A stretch of DNA of 64,000 bases, from the NCBI GenBank assembly GCA_013420905.1, contig JAAXNY010000001.1, positions 7,254,001 through 7,318,000 of the forward strand, given 5' to 3'. Under the pieces are notes generated by a model. That model was not told the origin of the DNA and did not search any database. It saw only the letters and a list, made by a program, of their open reading frames with translations. This DNA is from Collybia mongolica (Eukaryota; Basidiomycota; Agaricomycetes; Agaricales; Clitocybaceae). Shown piece by piece: positions 12,406 through 23,900 of the stretch. A program made the translations under genes and the position numbers. How positions within the stretch are numbered: the stretch's first letter is position 1; every line of letters begins with the position of its first letter.

Positions 12406-13344
12406 ATGTCAGTACGGCGACATAAATCAAACCAAGATGATCGCAGTTTAGGTGTTCTTGGGCCAGAACAAAGACGGACGTATATCGGACCGCAAGTTCA
12501 ACATATGCTTACATACTACATGGAATCGAAAAGTTGGGCTGAGGTTAAGCCAGAGCAGCCCCGGAGCTGTTGAATCTTTAATTAGACAGGTCTTTGCATC
12601 TCCAGCCCCTCGATCAGATCGGAGAGGGAGGGGCGAACTTCTGAAGCGCCGAGTTTGCCTTGAGGGCCCAAGCGCTCATAGTCCACTGCACAGTAGGTAA
12701 TAGCATAATCGAAAGCACAATTGCTTACGGGCCTTGAGCTTGCGGTTTCGCCACGTGCGCGAGCTGGACGGGGGAGGGTTATAACGGGAAGTCGAGGGAG
12801 TCATAACGGGCGTTAAGGCTGCAAGATGGGCGGTGTGGGGTGGTCAGAAGGTGTGGAAGCCCCGAAAATAGCGCACGGGGAGCGGGAGCGAAGGAGAGGC
12901 GAGATTGGGAGTGTTCGTGCATCGGTGGGACGCCGTGTGCCTTGGCCCTTAGGGGCTGGAATGTATGAATGGGCATGTGAGTTGGATCTGGAGGTTATTC
13001 ATGCCGTGGTTGGAAGTATGGAGAGCGAGAGGTAATTGCGGACGTGCTTGGGAATGGGAGAGTACACTAAAGAAAAATAGGATTGATTTGGTGGCGATCT
13101 GTGGCATAAGGGGTTGTTGGTAAAATTGGACGAAGAGTGTAGATGATAGGATTTATGAATGGAGAATTGAAGCGAGGGTAATGATTGGCAGGGGAATGGG
13201 CACACGGGGGTGGATGTCAGGGGGAGGCACGTTGCAGGCAGGAACACGATCGGAGAATGAAAAGTTGAGAACACATAACACGTTGTATAGTTTTGATTAC
13301 GCCCTCAACCTAATCTATTCTCACCAACTAGTCTCTCGTCCTTT
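12406..13344. other. Intergenic, no gene seen
   Basis: About 940 bases between the tRNA and the next plus-strand gene. Small open frames exist on both strands, but none shows a domain or a credible exon chain. The last 50 bases become pyrimidine-rich, probably the leader of the next gene. Confidence 0.4.
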
Positions 13345-15289
13345 ATGCACCTAAACCGCCCCCCACCAGCCCTTCCTCCCCTTGCCATCGTCCTCCCACG
13401 TCCTTCCCTCCCAAACCCTCGTTCTTTCTCCTCAGCAGTACCGTCCCCCCGCACCCCCCGCACTCCTTCTTGCGGCTCCTCTATCCTCTTCGCCAACTCA
13501 AACAGGAACAGCACTGACAGCTGGAACAGCTCCAATGCCGACGACATGGACTGCGAGTGGAAGCCGGACCAGGTTCGCCTGCTTTCAAGGGTATGTCTTT
13601 TTCCACCCCCCCCCCCCCCTCCTTTTCCTTTTTTTTCCCTCCACCTGCTCACCGTCTTCAGACCCTCGATGCCCTCCCCGCGCATTTAGTCACCCCCTTC
13701 AACGGCCCCATCCCCCCTTCCAACCTCCTCGACAAGATCGCGCGCGGTGTCATTGACGCCAAGGGCTCCGTCGAATGGCCCCACGGTATACGTGCGACGC
13801 GCGTCAAGCTTATCGAGCTCTCCCGCGTCCGCGCAAAGGAGGAGCGTGCCCAGCAGGTTATCACAGAGGTCTATTCCGACATGGAGATGGACGACGCGGA
13901 CGAAGGAGGGAACTATGCGTGTTTTCCCGAGCCACGCGGGAAATCTTTTGGCATACGGCGACCGCTCTACAGGCAGTCCAGCATGGATTTCATGAACGCC
14001 GCTGACCTCAAGGAGAACGACGGCATCGCGTGGTACGTTTTCTGCACTTTTTCAACCGTTCTTTTTACTAACGGATATGGCTTTGTAGTCTGTCCGACCG
14101 GCTACAACGTACTGACCGACTAATAACGAACCCAGCTTACCATCCTTACTCTCGTCACACCCCTCGGACGTTCCAGCGTAGGCTGTCGTCTCCTGCCCGG
14201 CCCGGAAATGTCCCTTCCCTCATCAACCCTTCCACCCCCAGCTCCTCGACACTCAACTCCCTTTCTTCCTTCTCCACCCACCACAACCGCATTCATCGCA
14301 CGCCGTCCAACCTGTCCTCCACGTCCGCTTCGTCATTTTCTATGGTCAACAGCGACGGCACGGGTGCCCTTCCCGACCCCCGAGTTCAGCGCGTCAGGAG
14401 GGCAGACTCTTTTTGCGGCCCCGCTCCTCCCCCGAAGGATGTCAAGGTAGTCCCCATATTGAAGGAGTCCCCATCAGCCGCGGGAATAAAGCGCGCGCCG
14501 TCCTTTGGTGCGCTGGCACAGGAGGTCAAGCGTGACCGTCACCTTGTATTTGGCGGTGCTCTCAAAGGTCCGGTAGGAGAGGGCGAAAAGGATCTCCCGG
14601 CTTACCCCTCATCGGACGAGGAGGAAAAAGTTAGAAGCAAAGGAGCAAAGAAGATGAGGGTGAAAGACGTTGGCGGGCAAGACCTCCCGCCAACGTCCAC
14701 GCCTACCATGTCACCCAAGAGGACAAAGACCAAGTCCACTGCCCCCCGTGCGGACGGAAAGTCGAAGCTGGCCAGCCCAAAGTCCCCGACGCCCAAGCTA
14801 AAGTCAAAAGGCAAGACCAAGGATATACTTGCTGAGGGCGAGAACAAAAATCTGTCGGCTAGTCCACTTACGAAGGGCGCGACCCGCGTGCGCCCTGTGG
14901 CCATGAGCCTCCAGCGGAATCCCAGCATGTTTGGCGCCGAGCTCCCTCGTGTCAAAGGGTGCGTTTCGCCTCCACCTGGTTCTGACTCTCCTCGTTCTTG
15001 TGTGCGCGCAACTTCTCCCCCTGCTGGCCTAGCGCCTTCGCTCTCTCCAAGGCTTCCAAAGGAGAAACTTTCTATCAGCACTAGCCCGGTGAGCCCACCG
15101 GATTCGCCGCAAAAGGTAAAAACGCTGCGAAGGGTCCGCCGGCTCGCCCCTGCGCGGAGGATATCGTTCGGGAGCTTAGTTCCGCCGGGAGAGGATGCTG
15201 ACGGCGAAGAGGATGACGAAGGGGCACAGAGGGATCGTCGGAGGCAGAGAGAGCTTGGGCAGTTGGGAAGTGCTTTCCAATTGCATTGA
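13345..15289 (+). CDS. Long Ser/Pro-rich, largely disordered protein of unknown function
   Basis: Exons 13345-13590, 13662-14032 and 14089-15289 join cleanly to 605 residues. Near residue 60 the motif SSNADDMDCEWKPDQVRLLS leads into LDALPAHLVTPFNGPIPPSN and LDKIARGVIDAKGSVEWPHG, a short region that looks conserved and folded. An acidic EVYSDMEMDDADEGG segment follows. The remaining 400 residues are Ser/Pro/Lys-rich with many SP and TP sites (PTMSPKR, LASPKSPTPK, SPVSPPDSP), typical of a protein phosphorylated by proline-directed kinases. No catalytic motif or membrane segment is visible. Intron 1 contains a poly-C run and a poly-T run. I do not recognise an orthologue outside basidiomycetes. 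Nuclear location is plausible from the basic clusters but is inferred. Confidence 0.7.
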
Positions 15290-17530
15290 TTTGAAGTCAG
15301 GAAAAGGATATGAGGAGGAGGAAGTGGAGGAATTTTCGAAAAAATGTATATTTTCTGTATCATCACCGTCCATCGTCGTCATCGACGACATCATCAACAA
15401 TACGCACCTGCCATCAACAATGCCCGACACCCGCCTATCACAACCCCTCTCTTGCCGGCCCAACCACACTCCCAATATCTAGGAGCCGGAATTTGATTTT
15501 GCAACCTTTCGAATAACAAATACTGTCCCCCTCACAACGGGACCCCATGGGACCAATTTCTCATTTAAAAAAAATTTCAAAAGCGCCCCCCCCTCCCCCA
15601 CAATCCAATCGACTTACTTCTCCTCTCCCCACTCGTCCTCGCTCATGGATTACTCCTGTCTTTGCATGTGTGCTGTAACATGTGCCTTTGGGTATAACTC
15701 TACTTTCAGAGCCTCCCCTTCAACTTGCCAAGCCTCCTGAACTCAACCGCTGCCGCCGCCACCCCCTCTCCCCGAAAGTCACCAACCCCATTCTGTGCTT
15801 GGATCCTTCCCCTCTTTCCCTCTTTGCTTTCCGAAGACGGACTTTGTGGTTCGACCGCTCCTATCTTTCTATCGTCAAATGTTTACGCCATCGCTCTGCT
15901 CTCTTTCACATTCTCTGTACAACATTTTCCCCGTCTTCTCTCTCCCATTCCTTATCTGTTGTTTCCCTATTGGGAGCGTGCTCACATTCATTGACGCACT
16001 CGCATCATCCTCTTTTTCGCTGTGACCCCTATGGATTCCCATTCCGTCTCACCCCATCCCCATCAACACCCACCCGTCTTTTGCATCTCACCCCGCATCG
16101 GTAAACTTTTTACGACATGCCTTCCACTCATTTCGGCTCACTTTCTACTCCGATCTGACCCCACTCATCGGTTCATTTTTTTTTTTTAGCTCACGCTCAC
16201 ACTCACTCATCGTTTCTTTTACATTGCCTTTTCTCCCACGAATCACCTCACCCCCCCCGGAATCTGTTCGCTTGGACGAGCGTGTAACATCTCTCACTCA
16301 TCTGGTTACCTTCAAAATTCATACCATCACATCAACGTTCCATTCCCATCATTCTCCTCTATCCCCGCCAGTTTCAGCTGCAGGCGTTCGACATTGCTTC
16401 GGTCTATCCTACGGTGGACCCCCCCCCCCATCCCCGAATCCGCACGTATCCCATTTCCTTCCGTCATTGTTCTTTTCCCACTTTTCACAAAATTAGATCT
16501 CGGCTGGTCGTTTTCTAGGTACTCTTCCTCTTTTCTTTTCCTTTCTTCTTTCTGTCATGTATATCCTTGAACTTTCGTCCTTCGGTGACAATCGCACCTA
16601 TCAATCATCGGTTTTTTCCTTCCTTTTCTCAATTACTCGTTACCCGCAATGTGCCATTTTTCCCTCCAATTCAGATTCGGTGAAGGTTCCCATTATAGTT
16701 ATCTTCATTAATGATCTGCAGAAATATTACTTATTATACTCTTTTGAAATGAAAAAAAAAAAAAGCTCCGGCGTTCGAAAGCTTCGTGTACATATGCTTC
16801 TGGATGAGAACGCGCAGAAGTGGATAGACCCTGGAGAAGACCTGCCTCGAGGCTGAGAATATACATGTTCTTGATGCATTAACCGGGGGAAACGGCAGTC
16901 AAAAGCCGTGTCGCTGATCATGACCAAAAGATGTACGTTTGTTGGAAGGAGGAAAATCCCGATGTATGTATCTGAGGTTTAGGACGTGGGTGTTGCATGT
17001 AACAGGGTCTTAATTCGCCTTGGTGACTCCATGACTGATCATCTATATGAGATGTGCGACGTAAGATGGACTTGGGGTTGTAAGCTGTAACCGATGCTCC
17101 GAAGACTGAATGTGGGACGTTGGCGCTACGATCCGAACCGACCTTGGAGTCTGAAATACAACGTAAAGCGGACGGCTTAGCTCTTGTATGACATGGTGTG
17201 ATCGAACAGTCAGGATGATACACGTTGCCTTCAGTCAATAGTGCTCGGACTCGGGCTCAACTGACCTTTAAAAAAAAAAAAAATAGCTGCATTGGGGAAG
17301 TCCAAACCGCATACTGTTCTGTCATGCGGGCGTTGTTCAAATGGCTGGATATTGCTCTCACGTCATGGGGTATGTTCTGTGTAGAAATTTTTTTATTATG
17401 CGTACAACGGTCCAACCTGAAGCTCCTGCAAAGTCGTAAACATAACGTGGCGTTCAAAGGGGTGCGTTTTACGCACCATATGTCCCGCACTGGGTTATGC
17501 TAGAGCCGCTGAGCTGCTCCGATGGTCTAG
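15290..17530. other. Gene-free 2.2 kb with a long pyrimidine-rich tract
   Basis: From roughly 15530 to 16720 the plus strand is dominated by C and T, with repeated CCCC, CTCTCC and TTCTTT runs and a T-run at 16177-16188. Open frames here are low-complexity artefacts. From 16720 to 17530 composition is ordinary, with A-runs near 16750 and 17270, and I see no gene. The tract may be a promoter or long leader of an undetected transcript, or simply biased spacer. Confidence 0.45.
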
Positions 17531-17867
17531 TCATTCTGAATCCCCCAACGCCGTTGCCGCCGCCGCCTCTGCTTTCCGTATTTCCTTTTGTCGGCGTTCT
17601 GTGATTTGGGCCCGTTTTTCTGCTAGCAGTTCCGCTGCACGTATATCCCACTTATACGCCCAGTACCCCGCGTACCCAAACGCTCCCATGGATATTAGGT
17701 GCGCCCCAAAGTCTGCAAAGTCCCAGCTCAATTGAAGGGCGGTACTGAGGTCAGAAAGGGTCTTTGCACGTACTGTCGAAGAGGTTTCGTCTTTGAATAC
17801 CCAACTGTCCGAATCTCGCAGCCAGCCCGAACAAAGAGAACCCGACGATGTTTGCAAATAATGACAT
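17531..17867 (-). CDS. Small single-helix protein, possibly a complex I accessory subunit (NUXM / 14 kDa type)
   Basis: Exons 17867-17774 and 17712-17531 join to 91 residues. The start MSLFANIVGFSLFGLAARFG is amphipathic to hydrophobic. QLGIQRRNLF, then HLISMGAFGYAGYWAYKWD, form a second hydrophobic segment, followed by a charged coiled tail (ELLAEKRAQITERRQKEIRK). The order of short N-terminal helix, a Gly-rich membrane helix with Tyr/Trp, and a long basic-acidic helix fits my memory of a small fungal NADH:ubiquinone oxidoreductase accessory subunit. That assignment is by resemblance only. The size, lack of a cleavable signal and two hydrophobic segments support a small organelle membrane protein. 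It is divergent from the TPR gene. Confidence 0.6.
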
Positions 17868-18123
17868 TTTTGGTTTGGATAGCAGGACGCTCGGGGACTT
17901 GTGGAACGTTGAGCAACGTTGCCGATAGAGGTAAACAAAACCAAGCAGATAGCACAGCCCCCGAACGCGATAATAACTCGGCACGCGGCGACCGTCAAGT
18001 TCAGGCCATTCCAACCTGCCAATCTTCAAGTTTGCACGCGCATTCACATCTGTTGCTTCCGTATTCTAACACAGTACTTACAACGTGCCTGCTGCATAAC
18101 CACTAGCATCTCCTGGCGCCACG
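17868..18123. promoter_or_regulatory. Probable bidirectional promoter, small membrane protein / TPR gene
   Basis: 256 bases between divergent start codons, without a supported gene. Confidence 0.45.
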
Positions 18124-19140
18124 ATGTCTGATGACTCGCTAGAACAACGATCTACGACGGCGAAGAAGCTCGCCACAGCGAAGCAGATGAAGGATGTCGC
18201 AGATCAAGCATTTAAACAGGGGGATACGGCCGCTGGTTAGACTTGCCTCCTCACTCATTCACAGTTATTCGCGATCTCACATGCTACAGCTCTTATGTCT
18301 TATCATCAGGTAATATTTCCTATCAGTTGCCCCCGTCAGGATGTGGCGTTCTCATCGGGGCTCCTAGTCACTTATGTATCTCCTCGGTCTGGATAAGTAA
18401 GTTAAAAACTGCATCCCCAGTATCCAATGTCCCTTCAAACTAACTTTTCGTGAAGAAACGCGTTGCAAAGTATCGGTGTCGCATCAACGCCAGTCCCTGG
18501 TAGCTCTAAAGACGGGAAGGACGCGAAAGAGAAGACCCAAGTAAGTCGCACCCATCAGTACCCCTACATAAAAGGCGTCCATCAATTCACCAATTACAGG
18601 TCGACGATCTAGTGGAGAAGATCTATGCTAATATGTCCGCGTGTCATATAAAGAAAGAAAACTGGAAGCGAGCTGTAGAAACTGCAGACAAGGTGAAACT
18701 CGCAACTCACAACTCTTCTATATGAATTTAAAGGAGAACGTATTTCGAAAGGCTCTCGCAAAGAACGAGAACAATTTTAAGGCATTGTTCCGAAAAGGGA
18801 AGGCCTTGGGAGAGCAAGGTTTCTATGAGAAGGCTGTCAAGATCCTGGAAGATGTGAAAGCAAAGAATCCCACAGGTCAAATATATCACCTCCGTTTTAC
18901 TTTGCCGCACTTAAAGGTATCTTACAGATGCAGGAATCGTTGATGCCGAACTCTCGAGACTTCGCATTATCGATAACCAACGGGAAAAAGCAAATAAACA
19001 GAAACTTAAAGGTATGCTTATTTTGTTCTTCAGCGCCTTCCTCCTCTAATACTCTCAAAATAGGATTCCTTAACAAAGCCGAGAAGAAGGCAGCGGCCGC
19101 TGAGATGCCAGTTGCGGGCCCTGCATCCGATCCAGCATGA
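18124..19140 (+). CDS. TPR-domain protein (co-chaperone/immunophilin-like TPR module)
   Basis: ATG at 18124 (MSDDSLEQRSTTAKK), stop at 19138-19140, with about seven short introns. Spliced order: KDVADQAFKQGDTAAALMSY, SLMYLLGLDKNALQSIG, a linker, VEKIYANMSACHIKKENWKR, AVETADKALAKNENNFKALF, RKGKALGEQGFYEKAVKILE, and a Lys/Ala-rich end GFLNKAEKKAAAAE. These are TPR helices with A-x-x-Y and KALFRKGKAL patterns, laid out as in the three-TPR modules of FKBP- or AIP-type co-chaperones that bind the C-terminus of Hsp90/Hsp70. There is no isomerase domain, so it is a stand-alone TPR protein of about 210 residues. The last intron (19012-19063) shares a 24-base core with an intron of the neighbouring TERT gene. 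Confidence 0.8.
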
Positions 19141-19313
19141 TTCTCTTACATTCAAAATGGAGGGAGCTTCATTCGCTTTCGCATTGCTTTTTTCTACTGA
19201 CTATCTCCCAGTTGTACGACCGCATACCACAATTTATTTTCCTTTTACAATCCATGATCCTACAACTCATCCAGTTTTCGCAATACATATTCATAAAAAT
19301 TTGCTTAAATACT

Positions 19314-20706
19314 CTAGGCCAGCTTCGCCACTCTTGTTTCAACGAATTCCTTCACGTCAAATCCTCCTTCAGGAGCTTTAACAACCCCAGCTTTTTCGAG
19401 AAGACTACAATAAAATCGATGTTGAGAGTTTGGAAGCAAAAATATATCCAGAGAATACATACCTAAGAGTATCTATAACAACTTTCTCTGATACCGCCAA
19501 ACAATCCTCCGGATAGCCCACGGTCTTCAACCATGCCTGAGATGACTAGGTTAGTGTTGGTTACGGGGCCAAGACGAACTCAACACCTCAATATCTTCAA
19601 GTGGATACCCAAACTTCGCCGCAATAAAGTCGATATTGGCCCGAGCACGGCTTTCCGGGGAATTAAAGGCGCGAATGTACTTGGTAAGCATTTCCAGGAA
19701 AGCGCGAACTTCATCTTGAGGTGCTCGGGTAGGTGAGGGGTGGGCCGCGATCATCCAAGAAGGCCATGGTGTTGGGACAGATCCAATCTTCCGCGGACTT
19801 TAGGATCCAAGAATACCAAAATCATTTAAAAAGACTTACGAAGCGTACTTCCCCTGCGTCGAGGAAGGGCTTTGTTGTAAACCACTCCCACATGAATGCA
19901 CTCGTCGAGTTGTCATTCACAGAGTTGATCAACCCCCGGATATCATTGTTTACTGGTTTTCCCAGTTATTTTTTCTGATCCTTTCATCATGATATATACT
20001 CTCACTTTGAAATTTCAGCTTGTCTGTAGGCCACCCTTGTTGGAGCGCCATTACGTACGCCATGGTTTGGCTTCCGCTATCTCAGTATGCTGAAGGTCAA
20101 CTATTCGATCAGATAAACTCATTTATTCTTACCCACCTTCCTTGGCGCGAGATTCCGATTGTTGTATCTTTCAGGTCGGAAATACTCTGATACTTCGACT
20201 CCTTGCCTGTTATTACTGCCCTATACCAAATCGCTTATCAAGTCACTCATGTCTCAAAGCGATGTGAAACGCATACCAGTTCAAAGGCGTAGATACATAA
20301 CTCCCAACGAGTTTATACGCCTTTGAACCATTCGCGATCCCCGATATTAATGGATCAGTAAGGGCTCTGAAAGATGGGGCAATGTCACAAGTGTTGATCA
20401 TATTCTTGGTGTTGTACATACATTGCGATGTCAATTTCATCATTCGTCAACCGAGATATGAGCTGTCCCGTGCCACCTGCCCAAAGAGCATTATAATCAG
20501 CTTTTTAATGGAGCGAGCTTAAGTTAAATCTACGACGGACTTGGACATTCTACCAATGTGATCGTTCGTCCAACGTCAACTTCAGCGAATTGGAGCAATG
20601 GTGACAAAAAATGTTCCCGAACTACGTTTGAAAGGATGTCAGAATATTAAAGATACACCACAATTGTATTGAAACGAGTTGTACCGTATCCGACTCTGAG
20701 AGGCAT
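19314..20706 (-). CDS. Ca3427-like periplasmic-binding-fold protein (NMT1/SsuA superfamily)
   Basis: ATG at 20706, stop TAG at 19314-19316, with several introns. Spliced landmarks are MPLRVGYVREHFLSPLLQFA, VGRTITLVECPSGTGQLISR, LTNDEIDIAM then ALTDPLISGIANGSKAYKLV, GSYVSTPLNW, and near the end MIAAHPSPTRAPQDEVRAFL, FIAAKFGYPLEDIE, LEKAGVVKAPEGGFDVKEFV. This is the two-lobe type 2 binding-protein fold seen in fungal Ca3427-type proteins and related to substrate-binding components of bacterial nitrate/sulfonate/thiamine-precursor ABC systems. There is no signal peptide, so it is probably cytosolic; the ligand is unknown. It converges on the TPR gene (173 bases between stops) and is divergent from TERT. 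Confidence 0.8.
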
Positions 20707-20990
20707 CTTCAGACAATGTGAGTGTGAGATTTAAGCGATGATTACCACGTTCGGCGGTTCATCTTCAAAAGTTTGCCGAAACGATAAGATAACATCATGC
20801 GTATGTCACAGATCACCTGATTTTCGTGATGTAAATCCGTAACGCGTTCGTGACAAATTCTTGAAGCGTCGCTAAGTACTACCTTGACAGTCTCCACTCA
20901 ACCATTCATCCCACTGGAACACCACGGCACTTGCAAAATTTCCTCTTAAGTCACATACCTTAAACTTTAAAGAGCTCGTTTCATATCAGC
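20707..20990. promoter_or_regulatory. Probable bidirectional promoter, PBP-like gene / TERT
   Basis: 284 bases lie between divergent start codons with no gene inside. Confidence 0.45.
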
Positions 20991-23900
20991 ATGAGCCAGG
21001 CATCTCCCACCTGTACCATTCTGAGGAAATATTTTCCTGTTGTCAAAGAGCTGAAGAGTTATCTATCTGATATATTGCAGCCATGCCCAGATGGCACCTC
21101 TCCGTATATCCCAAACACTGACGATACACTATCCTATACCAACCTTGTCAACACATCCTACGTGGCACTGAAGACACTCGGTGACGAGAGTGAGCGACCT
21201 CGATTCCAGGTATTTGATGTAATGGTGAACATGCACGAGGTAAAGTTATGATTGAATATGTGGCAGCTTCTACTCTGAACACTATCTTAGGTCTTGGATA
21301 AGGCTCAGGAAAAAATCTTCAAGTCGAAACGATCCCAAAATATAATCACTGCAGGCTATCGAATGGTTGGTGAAATAAGGTTTCATATGGCCTAATCATA
21401 AAAATAACCTATGAGACACTCCATGACAATAGGCATCGAGGCAAGGTGATCGAGGAAAACAGGGAATGCATCGGCCTGGCGTAACGAATTACTTTGTGAA
21501 CACCATCGTCACTGCGCTGCAAGCTCCCGAGTGGGAGAGTCTTCTCCAACGGCCAGTCTATACGATGAGAACGATTCAGGATTCGGCTAATTTTGTTGTC
21601 CCTTTATAGAATAGGAGTGGACGCCATGCTATTTCTGCTTGCAGAAACCAGCATTTTCGTAGCATTGCCGAACCGATGCCTATGCCAGATGACTGGCGTT
21701 CCAATAATACTCACATCGCCAGATATACATATCTCTGAGACTATGCAATCGGGTCCTATCGCCAAGAAGAGGACTTTCCCCTTCGTTGAGCGGCTTCAGG
21801 ATCAACGTCCAGCCAAACGCCAGAAATCCTCAAGCGTGGTTAAACCTGCGTCACAGGCCATAAAAATAGAGCTGTATGTCTCGTGTGTGCTTATTCTGTT
21901 CTTCGGCGCCTCCCCCTACTCTACCTACTGACCCCCTCTCATTTATGTGTAGGAAAACCCCTGTGGACATAGTACTAGTCCGCGCCCGGTTATTCTATTC
22001 GCGTCCCAGGCTTGTGCCACATACCAACCAAATAGTTGTTGGATTCCCGGACAAACGTAAGCATTTCAACTGTGGCTTTTTTTTCCCTCTCAGAATCATG
22101 TTTGATCAATAGACGTACTGAACCAACTCAAACCATCGTACCGAAAAGGACCCCCAACTAAACCTGAGGACTTCATTGATCCACATCCTAGAGAACAGGC
22201 AAAGATGGCTCGACATCTGTCAAAATATATCTTCCCGCGGCAGTACGGTTTGTCAAGTCCATTCCAATTCACGTCACGAAAGCGGGAAGCCTTCAAACTA
22301 CCAAATTACCAGGACAGGGAGCTAGAAATATCGGTATGGCTTCTGTCATTTGCGGTACCCTTGATAACCTTTGACCAATGTAGATCAAAGGTCCTTGTAA
22401 AACGCCGAAGCGTCTCAAGGAAGTATTATCTTTGCTTGAAAGTATGATATGGAGGCATGAGAAATGTGGGTATAAACCGCTCCGAGATAAAGCTTGTCCG
22501 TCAAAGGTAGCGCCTCATTGTTTCTCGCTTATAACAGAAAACTAACGAAAGACAGCTCAAGACTACAGGAAGCAAACGCCTTGATAGTAGCATTATTTTA
22601 GTACGTGCTGTACTGACATCACAAGTTGTCCTTGCCGCTAAGCCACTCTATAGGAATTAATGTCAGAACAACCCTCTCAATTGCGTTCACAAGTGTCCTT
22701 CAGTGCTGGAAATGTCTCTTACGATTCGGAGGGAAATTCAATCAGAGCTTATGGTCAAACCCAAGCAGAAATGTATGTCAAGACCAAACCGAGATTTGCT
22801 GAGTTTTCTTGTACTACTGTTGAGGTCAGCAAATCCCCAAGACTTGTACCCGTTTGGCTTTACATTTTGTCAAAGGTTTATCGTTATGTCGCCCTTGTGA
22901 CGATGGCTGTTGTCCCGAAAGCGTTTTGGGGATGCAATAAGAATCTCAAGCTTATTCTTCAACGTGAGCGACGTCTTATTCCTTTGATGATTTAAATATC
23001 AATGTTACCTAGATGTGAAAACATACATCCAATGTCGGCGGTTCGAAACATTGTCGTTACATCATATACTTCAAAGCTTCAGCACTTCTGAGTGTACATG
23101 GCTTATGCCGTCCGGAGCTGCTTTTCACAATCAAACTCGGGTTTCTGTTTCTGATTCTCTTAAACGAAGAGAGTTACTCGAGGAGTTTCTGTTCTGGTAC
23201 TTTGATTCCTTTGTTTCGTCATTACTCAAGGTAATCATTTATCGTGATCGGGTTATTGGCTTGTCTTGACTGGTTTAGACAAATTTTTATATCACAGAAT
23301 CGTCGGCTTTTCGGAATCGGGTTCTTTACTTTCGCCAAGATGACTGGGAGGCATTGTGTGCGCCTCTGATTGAGCGTCTAACTACTGGGACATTCGAAAA
23401 GCTGTCAGAGGTGAGTGGCCTGTTTTTACTTTGGGCAACTCGATATTTATGCCGTCTCGAGTCGGACGCGAAAGAAGTTCTTCGGCAGCGGAAGTTAGGG
23501 TTCTCATTTGTCCGCCTATTACCCAAAGATACCGGGGTAAGGCCAATAGTTAATCTTCGATGGAGGAAGCCAACTAAAAATGTCGGTTATATATGACTCT
23601 TATAAACATTATTGCTTACGTCGTACTCAACCCAGAACGCATATCCGACTGAACGATCCATCAACCAAATCTTACAAGCTGCATTCCAGATCTTAACATA
23701 TGAAAAAGTTTGTACTACCTCTTCCCTGTATTCTGATCATTCTTTAACTGTTCTTAAGAAAAGCCAACCTCACCTCCTCGGTGCATCGGTTTTCGGTGCG
23801 GATGAAGTATATTCAAAGCTGAAGGACTTCAAGTCGCGCCTCCCAAGACCGTCTGACGGAAAATTGTAAGAATCATGTCCAGAGCAGCTGCCTTCATGGG

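Noticed and set aside
14602..15366. 254-codon antisense frame
   Set aside because: Antisense to the disordered SP-rich protein; the sense strand has introns and a clean exon chain.
15682..16496. Several plus-strand open frames in the pyrimidine-rich tract
   Set aside because: Ser/Pro/Leu/Phe-only composition caused by C/T bias, no introns, no domain.
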